Shown here: positions 12,352 to 27,300 of the stretch, piece by piece
How positions within the stretch are numbered: the stretch's first letter is position 1
How the letters are laid out: each line of letters opens with the position of its first letter
Source: Polydactylus sextarius
Taxonomy: Eukaryota > Chordata > Actinopteri > Polynemidae
Reading direction: 5' to 3'
DNA length: 64,000 bases
Assembly (NCBI GenBank): GCA_016801845.1
Contig: CM028931.1
Span: 13,463,555-13,527,554 of the forward strand
The notes under the pieces: model-generated
What the model was told of the DNA's origin: nothing
The model's database searches: none
What the model saw: the letters and a program-made list of their open reading frames with translations, nothing else
Made by a program: the position numbers and the translations under genes

Positions 12352-15300
12352 GTGAGTTACCTAAGTTGACTGATGATCCGTATAATATCGGGGAAGGGGA
12401 TTGCAATGTAGTAATTAGGGTGACTGTTTCCAATCCAGATGGCTTAGATAAAGAACCCCCCCCACCACCACCACCACCACCCTGTCTGTTGTGGGATTTG
12501 ACCCACTGAAGTGAAGTGTCCTTGAAACAAGAGACTGAATCCTTCCCAGCTCATTATGTAGTCGACCCTGACCTCTGACCTCCTTCTGGAGGCGGAAACT
12601 GAAAGGAGAAATCCCACCACGGGACAGAGCGCGGGTCAAAATGTAAAAACGAGAAAAGAGCATCACATTTTCGTAGAAGCGCTGTTGCTTTCCTTGCAGG
12701 GAAGCGGAATGAGTTTATGCAAGTGTGAAGCTAGATGAACGGAAGATGACGTCTCATCCTTTTCTCTTTTTTTTTTTTTTTTTTTATTTCATTTCGGTCT
12801 ATCTGTCTGCCTCTCTGTCTGTCTCGTGCATGCATGATGTCTGCTGTTGCTGGATTCAGCTTCAGGCGAGAGGAAGTCAGGTTATGTGGGGGGGGTGGGG
12901 TGGAGCTTATGTTACCATAGAGACCAGTAGGTATCAGCATTATCAAGCCCAGGTCTGACCCAGATTTTTTTTTTTTTTTCTCCCTCCTACCACAAGTGTC
13001 GACTCCGCCTCCCCCCTCGTTCCTCTCCTCTCCTCTCCACACACACTCACACTGTTTTGATGCAGCCACAGATTTTTTTTTTTTAAAGGCAGCAATGTGA
13101 GCACAGCCTCCTGCATCCCAGCTCAGTGGGAGATACCACACAATCCACAATCCTCATCGTTGCAATATGGCTAATGCTCTAAGTATTGACCTCAACCCCC
13201 ACATTTCACAGCGGCTCGCCAATGCTAGTCAAGCACAGCACTCTTTTTTTTTTTTTTTTTTTTTAGAGAATTAAGTCAGCTTGAGATAATAGGGTTAGCT
13301 GTCTGTGTTTACATGCATGCATTACCCTCACTCCCGCGTCTGTGACTGTTTCACGAAAAAATGATTAAAAATAGGGATGTTTTTTTACATGACGATTCAT
13401 TTCAAACCCATTCATTTCATCCAACATGTGCTCGTTGCGCACTCGCATCCGAACACGCGCAGACATCCCTTAATTCAATTAAGTCAGCATCTGTGTACAG
13501 TATGTTTGACAAAAGGGCCGGGGATAGACGCATCTTGCCGTTGGCAGGTTGGCTTTTGTCGAAGCCCAGGCTCCACAGATGGCGCGGATGTTTTCAGCCG
13601 CCGCGCCGACACAGAGAGGCTGTTGTCAACCCGGACCTATTATCTACCGCTCACCCTGCACGTCCATGTTGATAAACTTGTCAGAAAGAGGCTAAAGAGG
13701 GGCGTCCTGAGTCATAAGGTTTTTCCTTGTGTTTCCGACACACTACGCTTCTTTGTTGTTGCGCTCTCTTGGCCGCACCTCAGAACTAATTATCCTTTGT
13801 AATCAACTTAGTTTACGGAATCAGGTTTAATCTAACGGAGCACGCTCTGTCAGAATTGGCTCCTTTTGATCACGCGTTTGATTCTCTCCCGTCCACGTTG
13901 CCGGTGGAAAAATTTTTTCCCATCTCTTCTTTCCCTCTCTTCGAAACGATAATGGACCTTTTTATGGGCGCAACATTTTTCCATGTCATCACAGGAAAAG
14001 TCAAGGTGTTAGTGACCATAACCATAACTGTGGAAATTCACAGCCTCCGGAGCTGGATCGCTGTGAAACCCATTAGATTTTGAGTCGCGAATTGATTAGT
14101 TGATTGACAAAAACATAATCAGTGATCATTGATTAATGCTTTAGGTTGTTTTTCCAAGTAAAAATGCCCCAAATGTCATGGCTCCTGCTTATCTCTTATG
14201 AAGATTTCCTCATTCAGAGTAAATGTAATGTAATGTAATGTTGGGTAAAGGAGCATTTGTTAAACAAAACAAACATTTCGACCATTTCTACAACCACACA
14301 CGGCATTAATCCACCAATAATCCTCTTCCGTTGCATCGGTGTAAACATGCACTATGCTTCAGTCTAGTCATTGCAGGGCAATGCATTAATGCCTCCTCCT
14401 CCTCATCCTCCCCCAAATTCCAGTCTGGAATAATCCACAACACAGTGGGAATAAAGTCCTTCTTAACAAAGGAGACTGGGTGAGGATTTAAAAAAAAAAA
14501 ATGAACCAGTACATGTGGATATTTTCTTGCGGAAGATGTGGCTTCATACTGTAACATTATTTCAAACACTGACGCGCACACACACACACACTAATGCACG
14601 CTGCTTTAATCCAAGTCGCTGTCACTTTTGACAGCTCCGTCAAACATGCTCCAAAGGTGAGCGGGCTCGTGCAATCTGACGAGCGAGCGTGAGTGAATGA
14701 ATGGACGAGTGAGTGGGAAGCGGGACTATAATTAGAGGCGAGCTGAGAAGGATATATTGAGAGAGAGAGGGAGACAGATGAAGCAGATCTGCCTAGCAAC
14801 AGTGCAAACACCATCAGGGAGAGGAGGTGTGGGGGTAGAGAGAAGGAGAGAGCTGGACGCAAACTACATGTAGTGTTTTTTTTTTTTTTAATTCTTTTTA
14901 AAATACATTATTTATTTATTTAAGCAGGAATTAAACCTGACTTGAGACATTAATGAGAAAAAGTGCGATAATCTCGCAACAACCGACCGATCTCAGAGCT
15001 TTCAGAGTAATTAACGCTGACTTTGTTGTAATTTGTTTTTTGATTTTGAATTGCTAAAAAAAGAGCGTGGTTCTGTTATCTCATACGCTTTGGACCGACC
15101 TGTAATACATAAACACAATAGGGCTGAAGATCTACAATATGAGTCACAGTTTTTAGCACCGTCCACATCATCAGCCTATTGTTTTGGGTTTTTTTTGTTT
15201 TGTTTTTTATAAGGCACACTACTCGGCTGCGCTTTAATTATACAAAAGACCTTGAAAGCATAAGTGCACCGTGCACACACAAGTCCATCAGAGCGCTGTG

Positions 15301-18300
15301 TAAGTTATTGCATATTGCTGACAGAGTTCCAGTCGGAGCGATGATGGTGTCACACCGCGGCGACAAAAACAAACGCGACGCCACGTATTATTGTGGACAA
15401 ACAGCACAACAGTTGCTATGCTCAGAGAAGGACGTTGAACAGTGCCATATTTTCCTTGTTTGTTTTTTTTTCCCCCCCCCTTCCCCTCCTTATGCTGCAC
15501 TCTTGTCGTGCCATCCAACATGCAGCCAGTGTCCAAACAAGGGCAACGGCTGCATGAGAAAAGCATACTTGTTTCTGGTGAATAGTTCTGCATGCATACT
15601 GCTGGGGGGGGGGCAATGATTTATGACTTAAAGAGAGGGAAGTGGGACTGTAGTAGCAGAAGCAGAAAGCACTCTGCTGGATTGAATGGTGTACTGGATG
15701 ATCCTCTGGCAGGTCCGCAAGGGCAGGGTAATATAATGGGAGCAATGCACTGTCTATCTGCAAGAATGGGCCGTTAGGAAAAGATACAGTAAGAAATGTC
15801 TGACGGTGCTGAATTCTTTTGTCTTGGCAGGAATTTATCAAAGAAGTATCAACCTAAGAAGAACTCAAGAGAAGAGGAGGAGAGCAAGTAAGTTGAAGGA
15901 TCCTGCCGTCAAAATGAATCAAAGGAGCAGTTGGACATTTTCCGACATATACCTAACCGCTTTCGAGATGAGAATGAGAGTGAAATGAACGGGAGTTTCA
16001 ACCGTGAAGGGCTTTACGCTCACGATGTGTAACGTCATTACATTGTGGCGGTGGCGATAGTTTTGCAGTAGCATGTCTGGACTGATAATACTTTAGCCAA
16101 GGATTTCTATCCGTCCATCCATTAGTTATAGCATTTATCCTTTGAGGGTCACGGAGTGGTTGGAGCCAATCCTAGCTGACTGTAAACAAGGGCAGGGTAC
16201 ACCCCAGTCTGTCACAGCACTAACAGATGTTTACACCAATCAACCAGACTTGCATATTTATACCCTGTAGGAGGAATCTGGAGTACTTGGAGATGGCCTG
16301 AAGTGCTTCAAATGTCTATTCAATGCACCAATTTATTAAAAAATACAGATGCAAATATTACGGAAAAGGAGCTTTTGCCTCTAAAACACAATATGATGCT
16401 CTGACAGTGTGTTTTTTCTATGGATTAACATGGTAACATCATGTCTCGTCAATGTCAAACTGCTTCTTCAATCACAAATGCGTTGAGTGATGAAATAACA
16501 ATGTCCTGATTTCCCCCCCGTGTTCCATCAGGTATACCTTCTGTCGAGCCTTCCTGATGACGCTCAACGAGTTAAACGACTACGCGGGTCAACATGAAGT
16601 CATAGCGGAGAACCTAACATCTCAAATCATCTCTGAGCTCACGCGCTACCTGCAGGAGCTCAAGGCCGAGAGGAAATCGGTGAGACGTCCTTCGCGTCTG
16701 TGTTGTGTCGTTTGTGTATTTCAGAGAGAAGAACGTGGATTTGTGTAAAGCAAAACAGACACACTGGCCCACAAGAAATTAAGTAGCCTATTTCCTCTGC
16801 ACACTCTATTCTCCACGAACTGAGGTCATCGCTGAGTAAATATAGATGCACCCAAAGGCTCGCCAGAAGAGCAGAATGTGACCAACGGAGTCCTTTTTAT
16901 GGAACAAAGTCATCTTCTCTCTATCATTACAGTCTTATTCCTCTTTTCTTTTTTTTTTCCTTCCCTGATCTTTTTTATTTAAAAGACCAACTTACAAGAA
17001 AATTGGTGCACCGCACACTATTCTTAAACGCTGAAGTCACTTCCCTCCTCAACATTATAAAGTGATTTGGGGAGAGCTCATGATTCACAGATAAAAAAGC
17101 GTGGTGCCCGTAAAACCCGTAGAGCTGGTGAAGAAGCAGAGAGAGAGAGAGAGAGGTCTATCCAGATAGGGGAAAAAAAAAAAGTGCTTTCTGAAAAATC
17201 TGTCACGGGCTCTTGTGTAACAGGAAGTCCATGTGAAGGAACTGGAGTGGAAAACCAAAACCAGAGGGCACAAATGCACGGTGACCCCTCTTTTTTTCCC
17301 CCTTTTTTAAGAGAATATGTTCACGCGCGCAGATGACAACATCAGCGCTGCTGCATTCGCTCTTCGTTATAATCCACCCGCTTCGGTTCAAAGCTCCAGT
17401 CTTAGTCGAAGCAAACGCTCGGAGAAAAAGGGAATTTCCAACGCTTCCACCTCGTCAAGGCCCGTTTTACTCTTTTGGCTCGGTTCAGTCGCCTGACAAG
17501 TGTTTTGTGACAGACTCCTGCTGCCCAGAAGCTGCAGGATGTCACTCTGACACCTCTCTTCCTCTTCCTCTTCCCGTTTTTATCCATCCATATCCTCCTC
17601 CTCGTCCTCCGTCTCTCCATATGTCGTACCCACAGCTTTTTTTTGCGGATTGTTATTGTTATTATCTTTTCATGTCTTGGCTCAAGGAGACAAGGCAACA
17701 TAACAGTGTGTCTTCAATTTGACAGCGCAAGGCGGGGCTTCCCTTCATAGCACGACCCCACAACTTACAGTGTATTTTACTAAACAGAGGATTCTTTCAT
17801 CAGAAAACAGTTGCAGTCATATTCAGAATAGCGTCCTTGTTGGATAAATGTTGCCCATTATTTTATTGATACCAAGAGCAATTGGCAGGCTCAGTGTTCT
17901 CTTGTGTAATGGGAGAAAACCGAGCTACAATGAAAAAGGCCTCGGTCGAAATTGGTCTTTTATATATTAAAACAAATCAGGATTTTGCAGGAAGTCCGTA
18001 ACTGTAACGGAGTTAGTGAAAGTCTGACGGATGCCTCGTGACCACGCAAGCTTCCTGTCATCCCTTCCTCTGGGTTCACATGAATTTTTAATCATCACTC
18101 AATGTTCCTTGTGTTGTAGCTGTTTTTTTTTTTTTTTTTTCTTTCTATCTGCGTCTATGTCCGACCCAGACGGTGGGATTAGAGGAGGGTCAGGGCCCCT
18201 CCTGGGGTTTATAGAGAGTTTATTGGACAGGTAAAATCCACTGTGCAAACATAAAAGGAGAACAAATAATAATAATACCTCATTAGTTTCTCATGTGGGC

Positions 18301-21300
18301 CGGTTTCCCTTTGTGAACCCCTCACTGAGCTTGGCTTGGGGTGGCACAAGAGGTGAAGGAAAGAATGTTGTCTCGAAGGATTTAATTTCAGAGCAGAGAT
18401 ATTTGTTTTTTTGCGAAATGTTTGAACCTAATTTTGTAAATGAAACTGCCGAATTATACTGTATATTATATTACACACCTTCTCAGATTGCTTGTGTGCA
18501 CTTAATAGCATAATAGGTTATGATGAAGAGCAGGCAGGTTAATATGGGATGAAGAGCTTAAGTCCCACTGGTCTGTGTTTGTGCTGAGGAGTCATAATAA
18601 GGTGTGTGGTCAGCAGAAGGACTGATAAAGACCCGTTAACACTAACATTTCTAAATGTCATTGTACCACAGTTACCCCGTGTGAGTCCACTTGAGGGTTA
18701 GTTATTTTGTCTCCACTTGCACTTGCACGGCACATAATTATATCTTCCGCCGTGGTGGGAAGCTCTATCTGCCTTATTCCTGCTGAGATGTGACATGTTC
18801 AACTGGCTAGAAAAAAAAAAAAAAAAAAAAAATGAAAAAAGGAATGCATCTTAATCAGCTGCCAAGGCCTGGAAAATACACACAGCGTTTTACCGAAAAG
18901 TCAGCTGCAAAACCATAATGAACTGTAAAACATCTCTAGGTTGGTTTGGCAGAGGACGCAGAAGCTCATTTATCTCTGAGAGGTGGTGAAGTCAGAGAGA
19001 TGCGTTTCTCTGGAGTGTCCTCACATGGCTTTTCGCGTCGAGCGGAAGCTGAGAGGAGGGGGGATCGATCGTCGGATCTTCCCATAGTCGCTGAGTGAGC
19101 ACGTCAATCCAGAATATGACTGCAGTTCAGAGAAGCGCTGTGATATCATCGCCTAATGGCTTAAACATGAGGAGAAAAGTCTCCGTGGAGCTTTTATGAC
19201 GTTTCATTTTCTCCCTAATCTCTAGCTCTTGTATGCGGCTACTTTTAGAGCCCCCAGCGATTACGTGTGCATGTGTGTGTGTCGACGTCCGCGCAGGACT
19301 GCAGGTGCACATTCCTGTGAACCAAAGCATGCGATCAGATCAGTTAGTGTGCGTAGAAATATACATGCGCGCCTTTTTACACACGTAATCTCTAAAGCGA
19401 AGTAAAAGTTTTCGTTCCTCTCTTACTTTTTAGACAGCGGAGGATGTTTGGTTTTGTTTCACCTCTTGTACTTTTGGTTTTTTTTTTTTTTTTTTTTTGT
19501 TGCTCACGGCGTACCGTTTGAGTGGAGAGGACAGCCTCAACCACGGGGCATGTCTGTTCCCATCTCGAGGATGACACTGCAAAGTAGCAAAACGGATAAT
19601 ACAGACAGCAGAGAGCAGCCGCTGAAGAGCAGGATAGAGACACTTTAACACACAAGGGTCTAGAGGGTTGTGGTACCAGGAGGGAGCCTGGTTAAAGTGC
19701 GTAACCACAGGGACTAGCTTCAGGAATTTCTTTGTCTTCTTTGATGTCGTTGTGTTACAGAGAGCAGGCCTGCTTTGTGTTATTAAGTAAATATTAAATC
19801 TGCTGCCCCTGGTTTAATGTGTTTGGACGGATTTGGATATTGATCATACTTTCCAGTCCTACTTTTATTACAGATAATGCATTAATGCTATTAAGGTTTG
19901 TTGCCTGGGTTGGGAATCGTCAGCCTGTCTCTCTCTCTCTCTGTCTCACTCTTGGCGTCTTTTAAATGCCCGGGTAACTGAGAGCGGCAGCTTCAGGTCA
20001 GCGACCTGTTGAAGTGGCCCAGATGTCCCCGACAGCGCCAACAATCACACGCTGTTACTCTGTAGCGCCGAGCCAAGTGCGTCTCTGCAGTCGGTGAATT
20101 CAAACACAGAGGGACCAGCGCCGCAGCATTTAGTGTATACCCGCATCGCAGACGGCCGATGGATGAAAACGAATGACTTCATGCGTCTCGCTTCGGTTTG
20201 GTTTTAGTCTGGGCCCAGGCAGACACAACGTGGTCAGTAGATCTTCATCGTCCTCCAGCAGGATCTCCTCACTCTGAGAGACATGTGTAGAGAAGAAGAG
20301 TGTCAGCGTGGTTTATTTATCTTCCTAGTGATGGAAGGATTGTTGATGCAGACAGTGTGAGATGTGGGGATTTTTTTTTTTTTTTTTTTTTTTTAGAAAT
20401 GTTGTCATGGAGACAAATATTTGCCTGAAAGTATGCTTCATACTAACAATGATGTCACCCAGTCTGTAGTGTGTGTGTTGTTAAAAAGGCGTCATGGTAT
20501 CTTTCCTGCATCTTATCTTCACTCACTAAGACATTTTTTAGAGTTCATCATTGAATAAAAATCACACCAATTATCTAAAAGGAATTTGAAGGTCATGGTC
20601 GAAAAACTGGGCTGGAATACACCTGCTCCACTTTGTCCCGTGTTCTGTTTGAGCTTAAATACTTCCCCTAAAACACTGGAGCACTTCCTTGTTTTTAACT
20701 CAGCTTCCCTTGAAACTTTGGGAAATGAGAAGTGCGACTACCCGAGGTAAAACCAGAGCCCTTTCTCACTAACTGCAGCGTCGCACAGGTGAGATTAGTA
20801 TTAATTTCACATCTCTTTGTTTGTGCGTTTGACTTCACACGCAGGACACACTGAAGACGCCTTTGTGTCGTCCGAGAAATTCCAGAGAAGCACAGCAGCT
20901 TTCTGTTCTTTATAACGGCCCGGCAGCATCGATATGCAGCTCAGCTACTGACTCTGGCTTCCTCAGGCTGCGTAACCACGGGATACCTCATTGATAGTCA
21001 AATCTCTTTGTCATATTCATCTTCATCTGAGTCTTTTGGGACTTTTTTTTTAACCCCCTCTTCAGATTAACATTACTGTAGTCAACAGGGGAATTATATG
21101 CACGTTTTATAAGTGATTCGACTAATTAACAAAGTAAGTTAAGTCATTTAAAATCAGCAGGTTTAGATTGGTGGTCTGTTTTTCCACTTCCAGGGGATTC
21201 TGGCTGTGATCCACAGAGAGAGAGAGAGAGAGAGCTGCACAGAGATGTGCTCTGCCTCCAGGCCAAGTCCTCTGGTCTCCTGGAGTGAGACAGGCCAAGC

Positions 21301-24300
21301 GAGGCCTACTACAAAAACACTCGGCGTATGTGCTGCGTGGGTTTAGATCAGCAGCTGCCCCTTAGCCTCGTCCAATATGTCACATTTGGCATGTGCCAGA
21401 GTCCAGTGTGGCCTGTCTGTCTCCCCCTAGATTACATTATCTGGCTCCTCCATTTTTTTTTTTTTTATCTGCTGGTATGTTTACTGTAAGCTTCTTGTTT
21501 CACACATTATCAGTTAGCTTGTCTCCATTTCTTATTCTACCTCACTACTCTCTTATCTAACTGTTGTAACCGTCTTATTGTGAATATTTTCTATATGTCA
21601 GGTCACTCACATGTTGTATACTGTTAATATTTGTTAATTGCCTCTGACAACAAAGTAAACCTGACGCTGACGGGCGCGCCAGTTGTTCTGCGCACATTCG
21701 ATCACATTGACCTGATGGCAGGAGCAGGAGGTCAGGAACAGTCAGGAAATCACCACATATCACTGAAGCCACACAACCTCATTGTGGCTGGTAGAGAAAA
21801 AGCTAGGGCGTCATCCATACCGCCACATTGCCTTGGTGTTAGAAAGCAACATGGCGGCCGAGAAATGTTTTCTCACTCACTCACAAGTGCTTAATTTCCT
21901 GTTGGACTTGATACATATTATTGCATGTTTATATTATTAATGTGTCTCCTGTTCTGCTTTAATATTGAATTTATGGTACTCCATGAACTACTGAGTTCAT
22001 GGAATGTGTTTTGAATGTTACTACAGTATTGATTTTTTTTTTCAGTGGTCTGTTACAGATGTAAAACGCACATTGTTTATGCACCTGTGTTGAACTGGAG
22101 GGATACAAACGGGTTTCCCTTTAATCAAATAGACTTACAGCCATCTGCTCGAGTTTGCACAAATCTCTGGGAGTTAAGCCTGCGGGTTATGCGGCCATAA
22201 TTTTTTATGTAGTCTCTGTATAGTATCTATTTGACCCACTTTCCCAGTTCACAATAATACTTTCCTGTCACAGCGTGACTAATATTCATGCTGTTTAATG
22301 GCATGTTTGAGACTCATTCCCACTGCTTCTAATTTATTATCCTGACTATGTCAAGGTCACGCTCACCTGCTTTTAAATCCCGTAACATTATTGTTTCTAA
22401 AAAATTTTTTTTTGTTCTGTCTCTTGTTACAGCACTTCCACGATGGGCGAAAGGCACAGCAGCAAATCGACAGCTCGATGAAGCAGCTGGAATCGGTGAG
22501 TCCGTTAGCGCGCGGGCTGCAGCGCAGCGGCGGTTAGCGCTGGCCACAGTCGCCACGGTGGCAACGCAGGCACGACAGAAATAGAGCACAAACGGAAACG
22601 AATACTGACACATTAAAAAAAGATAACCCTGTTTTTTTAAAATGTAGCCGCAATGTATTTAAAGGTAAAATAAAGGCTCGATCAGGAGGGAGATTAATAA
22701 GTGTTTATTTAGATCTGATGCTAATGAACGTAGGCGGTTTAAACAAAATTAAAGCGGCTGTTGGAACCCGGCCATTAAACGATCGCAAAGAGAACGCCTC
22801 GCTCGACACTATTAAAACTCATTGAGGCCCATCATGTTGCATAACAGGTCTATTGACCTTACTCGCTCAAGGCCTCATCATCCAGTCATCAACAGCTTTA
22901 CAAGCATTTATCACCGTCAACGCCGCATGATACAAAAGCACATGCTAACAGACACTTAGGGAGGAGTCATGTGACTGTGATGTAAATCATTAAGTGTTAA
23001 ATGTAGAGGCCCCAGGACAGAGCCCTGAGGAACCTCGCAATCTGTCTGAAGGAAAAAAAAAATCGTATTAAGATCAAGTTATACAACGTAGATACGGTTA
23101 TAAAGGATCTACTGCTCACTTAAAATGGAATGTGTTGTTACACAATCCACGCCGCCTTGTTGCATGGGTGGCAGGCAGACGATGCTAAGAATGCGCAAAG
23201 ATAAAGAATCTCATTTAGTTAAATTAGACGAAAATACTGCCTGGAGGTAAATCCAGGTAACGATCGAAGCATTAGTATCAGCTGTGTGTTTCAATCATCA
23301 GTTGCAAAATATTTGTGCTGTTTGATAGCGTCACGTACTGTAGTTTTGTTATTCAAATTAGATAAGAGCAGGTTCAGGAGTGTTTGTTTGAGAGATTTCA
23401 CAGAACACCACTTCTTATCTGCGCCTGGCCCCTTTGACGGGGGAGAGAAAAGAGTGTGTGAGAGAGAGAGATGCATAACTGCCTTGTCCTCCACAAACTT
23501 CTCTGTGCATTCAATGCTCCCATTGTGTGCATGAGGCAGATAGGCATAGTTCAGAGTGCACGCAGGCCCGACAAACACTGATTGTTCGGTTAGATGGGTC
23601 GAAAGAGGGTTGGATGAATGCTTGTTTTTCTGTATACAAATGACCACTATGAACATTTGTTTAATCTGCAGGCTGCAGACTTTGACAGACCCTGTGGCTG
23701 TCAGCGACATAAACCGACCTCTGTCGCACACAATGGCAGGCTTGAAACGTATATGACGCATACGTACACGTTATGACGTCCGTTACCGTGTTTATTAAAA
23801 GGTCAGGTTATAGGCTGTTCGTTGCAGGGTTCAATCAACGCCTGTGATCACATTAAATTAGACTTTCTCTCTGTTTTCCAGTGTAAACGACGGTTCGAGA
23901 GGGACTGTAAAGAGGCAGACAGAGCACAGCAATACTTCGAGAAGATGGACGCCGACATTAACGTGACTAAGGCTGACGTGGAAAAGGTACGTGTCGTATG
24001 TGTCGCTCCTGTGCGCCAGTCACACGAGCTTGTCCCGTCCCCTCCATGCTTGAAAGCACAGCTTCCCCGTCGACCGCCTGGCCCGTCCCTCACTCTCCCG
24101 CCCACCACCCCCCCCCTCCGAATCTCACCATTTTTTCGGACATTTTTTTCCCCACCCGAACCCTGACTCCTGACTTCCACCGAGCTCGAAAGATTGAGCG
24201 ACCACGTGTCCGATGCCAGGGACCGTGCGTGAAGGCTGGCATTGTCTAAAGCTGGCTAAACAAAGCTGATAGCAGCACCGAGTCCTCATTATTGCTGTAG

Positions 24301-27300
24301 CGCAGCCACCAAACACTCTGCTGTGCTGTATGGACCTTAGCAACAAAGAGGACAGTGTGTTGGTGGCGCTTATGTGTGTTTGCGTGTATGTATATGATTT
24401 ATACACATTACTAGGCTTTGCTTTTTCCCCCCTTCTTTTCCTCAGCGAAGAATCAAATCAACACACACACACAGATCATCTGATTTTAGGACTTGTAGGT
24501 CAGAGCCCCACAGGCCCGCAGCTGATGTCATTTCCTGTTGTCAAGACCAATTAAACGAGCCATCAGAATCTCAGCCTTTAACCCACACGGCTCCCACGCC
24601 CGCAAGGCATCATGGGTCAGCAGCGCGTGCTCCTGCTGCTTCATCAGCTGTTGGAGCCGAGCTCAGGCTCGGAGTTGACACAGTTCAGACCCGATTATTA
24701 TGCAAATATGGTCTGGAATAAAGAGCCTTTCTGCACTTCTGGACACACAGCCAAAGAGCTGCAATAGGCTTAGGCTAACACTGAACTCAACTGGATAGAC
24801 CCAGTACAGCAGATAAAATAAATAAAAAAAAAAAAAAAATAGTCTCAAAACAAGAGTTATGTTGTCTCCGATTACAGTAATTCCATTTATCTGAAGGCTG
24901 AAAAACTTGTACGTTACAGACTTCTGTAAAAGGAAGAGAGACAATCATGTGGTTTGTTGGCTCCGTTTCGTTTGTGTAAGGGAATAAGGTAAACAACTCT
25001 TTAATATGCTGCTTGCATCGCCAAACTCCAGAAGGACCTCACTGACCGGTTTTCCCGCCGAACATTTCCTTTCCTCTAATGCCGCTCAAATAAAAATGAG
25101 GTTTTCAGCTAGTTTCCTATTTTTTTGCTCCCTTTTTTCCCCATCATCCCCATCGTTGTTTGTTACAGAAATTTGGAAACGGCAAACTCAGAGAAGAGCA
25201 CTTGAAACGGTTTATGTAAAAAGAAAAAAAAAAAAAAAAAACAAACTTGGATGTGGGAGTTTCCAGATCTCTATAATGAAGGTTATGTTTCTGTGTTGCC
25301 ATAGAGAGAGAGACTGAGACTGTAGCTGAAACACTAACACAGTTTTCCTCTAAAATGGGATTTTATGACTGCTAGAAACACAGTTTATTCTCAAACAAAT
25401 TAAAATCAAGTAACAAAAATCAATTCACCCAAAAAATAACTATATAAATAAATAGAGCTGACTAAATGTCAGATATTAGCTTGTGGTCGTTCTTCGTTAT
25501 TCCTTGCTGCGTGGGTGTTCTGACCGACCTCAGCTCTATTTTTCACCTACTCACATTTCCACTGTTCAGAAACGAACAATGGGCTTTTAAAAGTCACTGC
25601 ACTTATTATTTTATTAACATTTATTTATTTATTTTTAATTCCTCTCTTCTCTGTGTTTCTCTAACAGGTTCTTTAAAGGTATAATGTCTGTTTTTGTGTT
25701 GCCTCTGCAAGCGTGCAGGGTTTATGTCAAAGGAAGAGTGCGCTGCAGACACTTAACTGTCAAATTATAATAACTGGAAAATGCATTGCCACTTCGTTTA
25801 CAACTGCTCAGTTTGTCGTGAGGCAAGAAATAGATTCGCTCATAAATCTAAGTCACAGAAAGTAACAGAGTAACGCCTACAGAGGCGTATCGCTGTCGTT
25901 ATTTACAGGACCTCTGAGCATTAATCACAAAGAGGGATGAAATGTCATCACCTCAGCCTAGTTTGTGTTTTAGTCATAGTTAAAGCCTTGTGGTGTAAGT
26001 AGGTCTGGGATGGAACAAATGCATCGTAGGAGACTTTAGATTTTAGAGTTCATTGTTATTCTGCAGCCGAAAGGGTTCGGTTTGTTTTCAAATGACGACA
26101 TTATATCATTTAACTTCCTTTATTTAACAAAGTTTACACGTCGCAAACAAAAAAGGAGAAACTGACAGTGTTTGACGTAGATATATTTCGACGAGCTAAG
26201 CTCCAGGCGGGCTCCCATCTATAATGCGATGTCTCCCTCTAATGTAAAAGAGCTGCTGTTTGCCGAGCTGAGGCGTTGTGGTTTTCTCTTCGGCTGCAGC
26301 GAAAAACCTCTAACCGTTTCCCTCTTCTCCTCTGGCAAACAAAATCCCTCAATTTGGGGTTTAGGTTCACAGCCCAGACTTCCACAAAGCCTGCCCTAGA
26401 TCTTTGAGGGACCCCTGGCTGTCACACACACACACACACTCAAAGAGACACACACACACACACTCTACTGACTTCCCTACTGTGGAAATCCTCAGTCATA
26501 AAGCGTTAAAATAATAAGGGCTCATCTTCACTTCTGTTCTGCTTTTTACTAAAAACACAAGACAGTGGTTTACATTGCTAGTATTTCAGTGGTCATTGTA
26601 TTTGTTTGCCTTGATACCAGCTTCCCCTTTCAATTGACGACAGGCCTGGTGGTCCAGGAAGTGCATCTATGGCAACTTCTTGTTTAGCTGGAAACAGCTA
26701 ACAGACTTTTTTTTTTTTTGTCGTTTGTGTGTGTGTGCGTGTGTGTATTTATTTTATGCCGTGCCTTGAAGCGATGTTCCCACAAGGTAGGTTGAGCGGA
26801 CAGAGAGTCTGTTATATCTGTGGGAGCTCACACTGTCTCGACTTGTGTCTCCGTACAAACACACACACACACACACACACGCTTACATAGAGTCTGACAC
26901 ATAGCCTCCAACAGATCATTGTCAACACGCCCTGTCCTGTCTGAGTGGCTTGCCTCGTCGTCTTCCAATCGACGCTTCACTCTCACGTTTCTATTTTTGA
27001 CGAAAGAAAAAAGCGAATTGAGAGAAAACTCAACTTTTATCATTTAAAGTTCAGGCGTCAGTCTCCATACCACCTTTCATTCAGACTTTCTCAAATCAGA
27101 CTAGATACAATAGATACACAGAGGTGTGAGTCACAGCCGAAAGGTAATTTCCAGAAAATGACAACAGGATGTGCTGCGGCTGCAGCTCTTTTCGAGGTTT
27201 CGCTATCCGCCAGGTTACCATGACAATGTTGTTTACCCTCAGAACATTCATGCATGTACCGACACCAGCGTAGCTCGTATCCACAAACTCATTTGAAAAC

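Noticed and set aside
23291..23761. 156-codon minus-strand open frame inside intron 5
   Set aside because: Lies opposite a confirmed + strand gene; no recognisable family; ordinary chance length in this much sequence.
25640..25690. Strong pyrimidine tract with AG (ctctaacag) and a GT 11 bp later
   Set aside because: Would be an 11-nt exon that breaks the phase-0 frame between exons 6 and 7.
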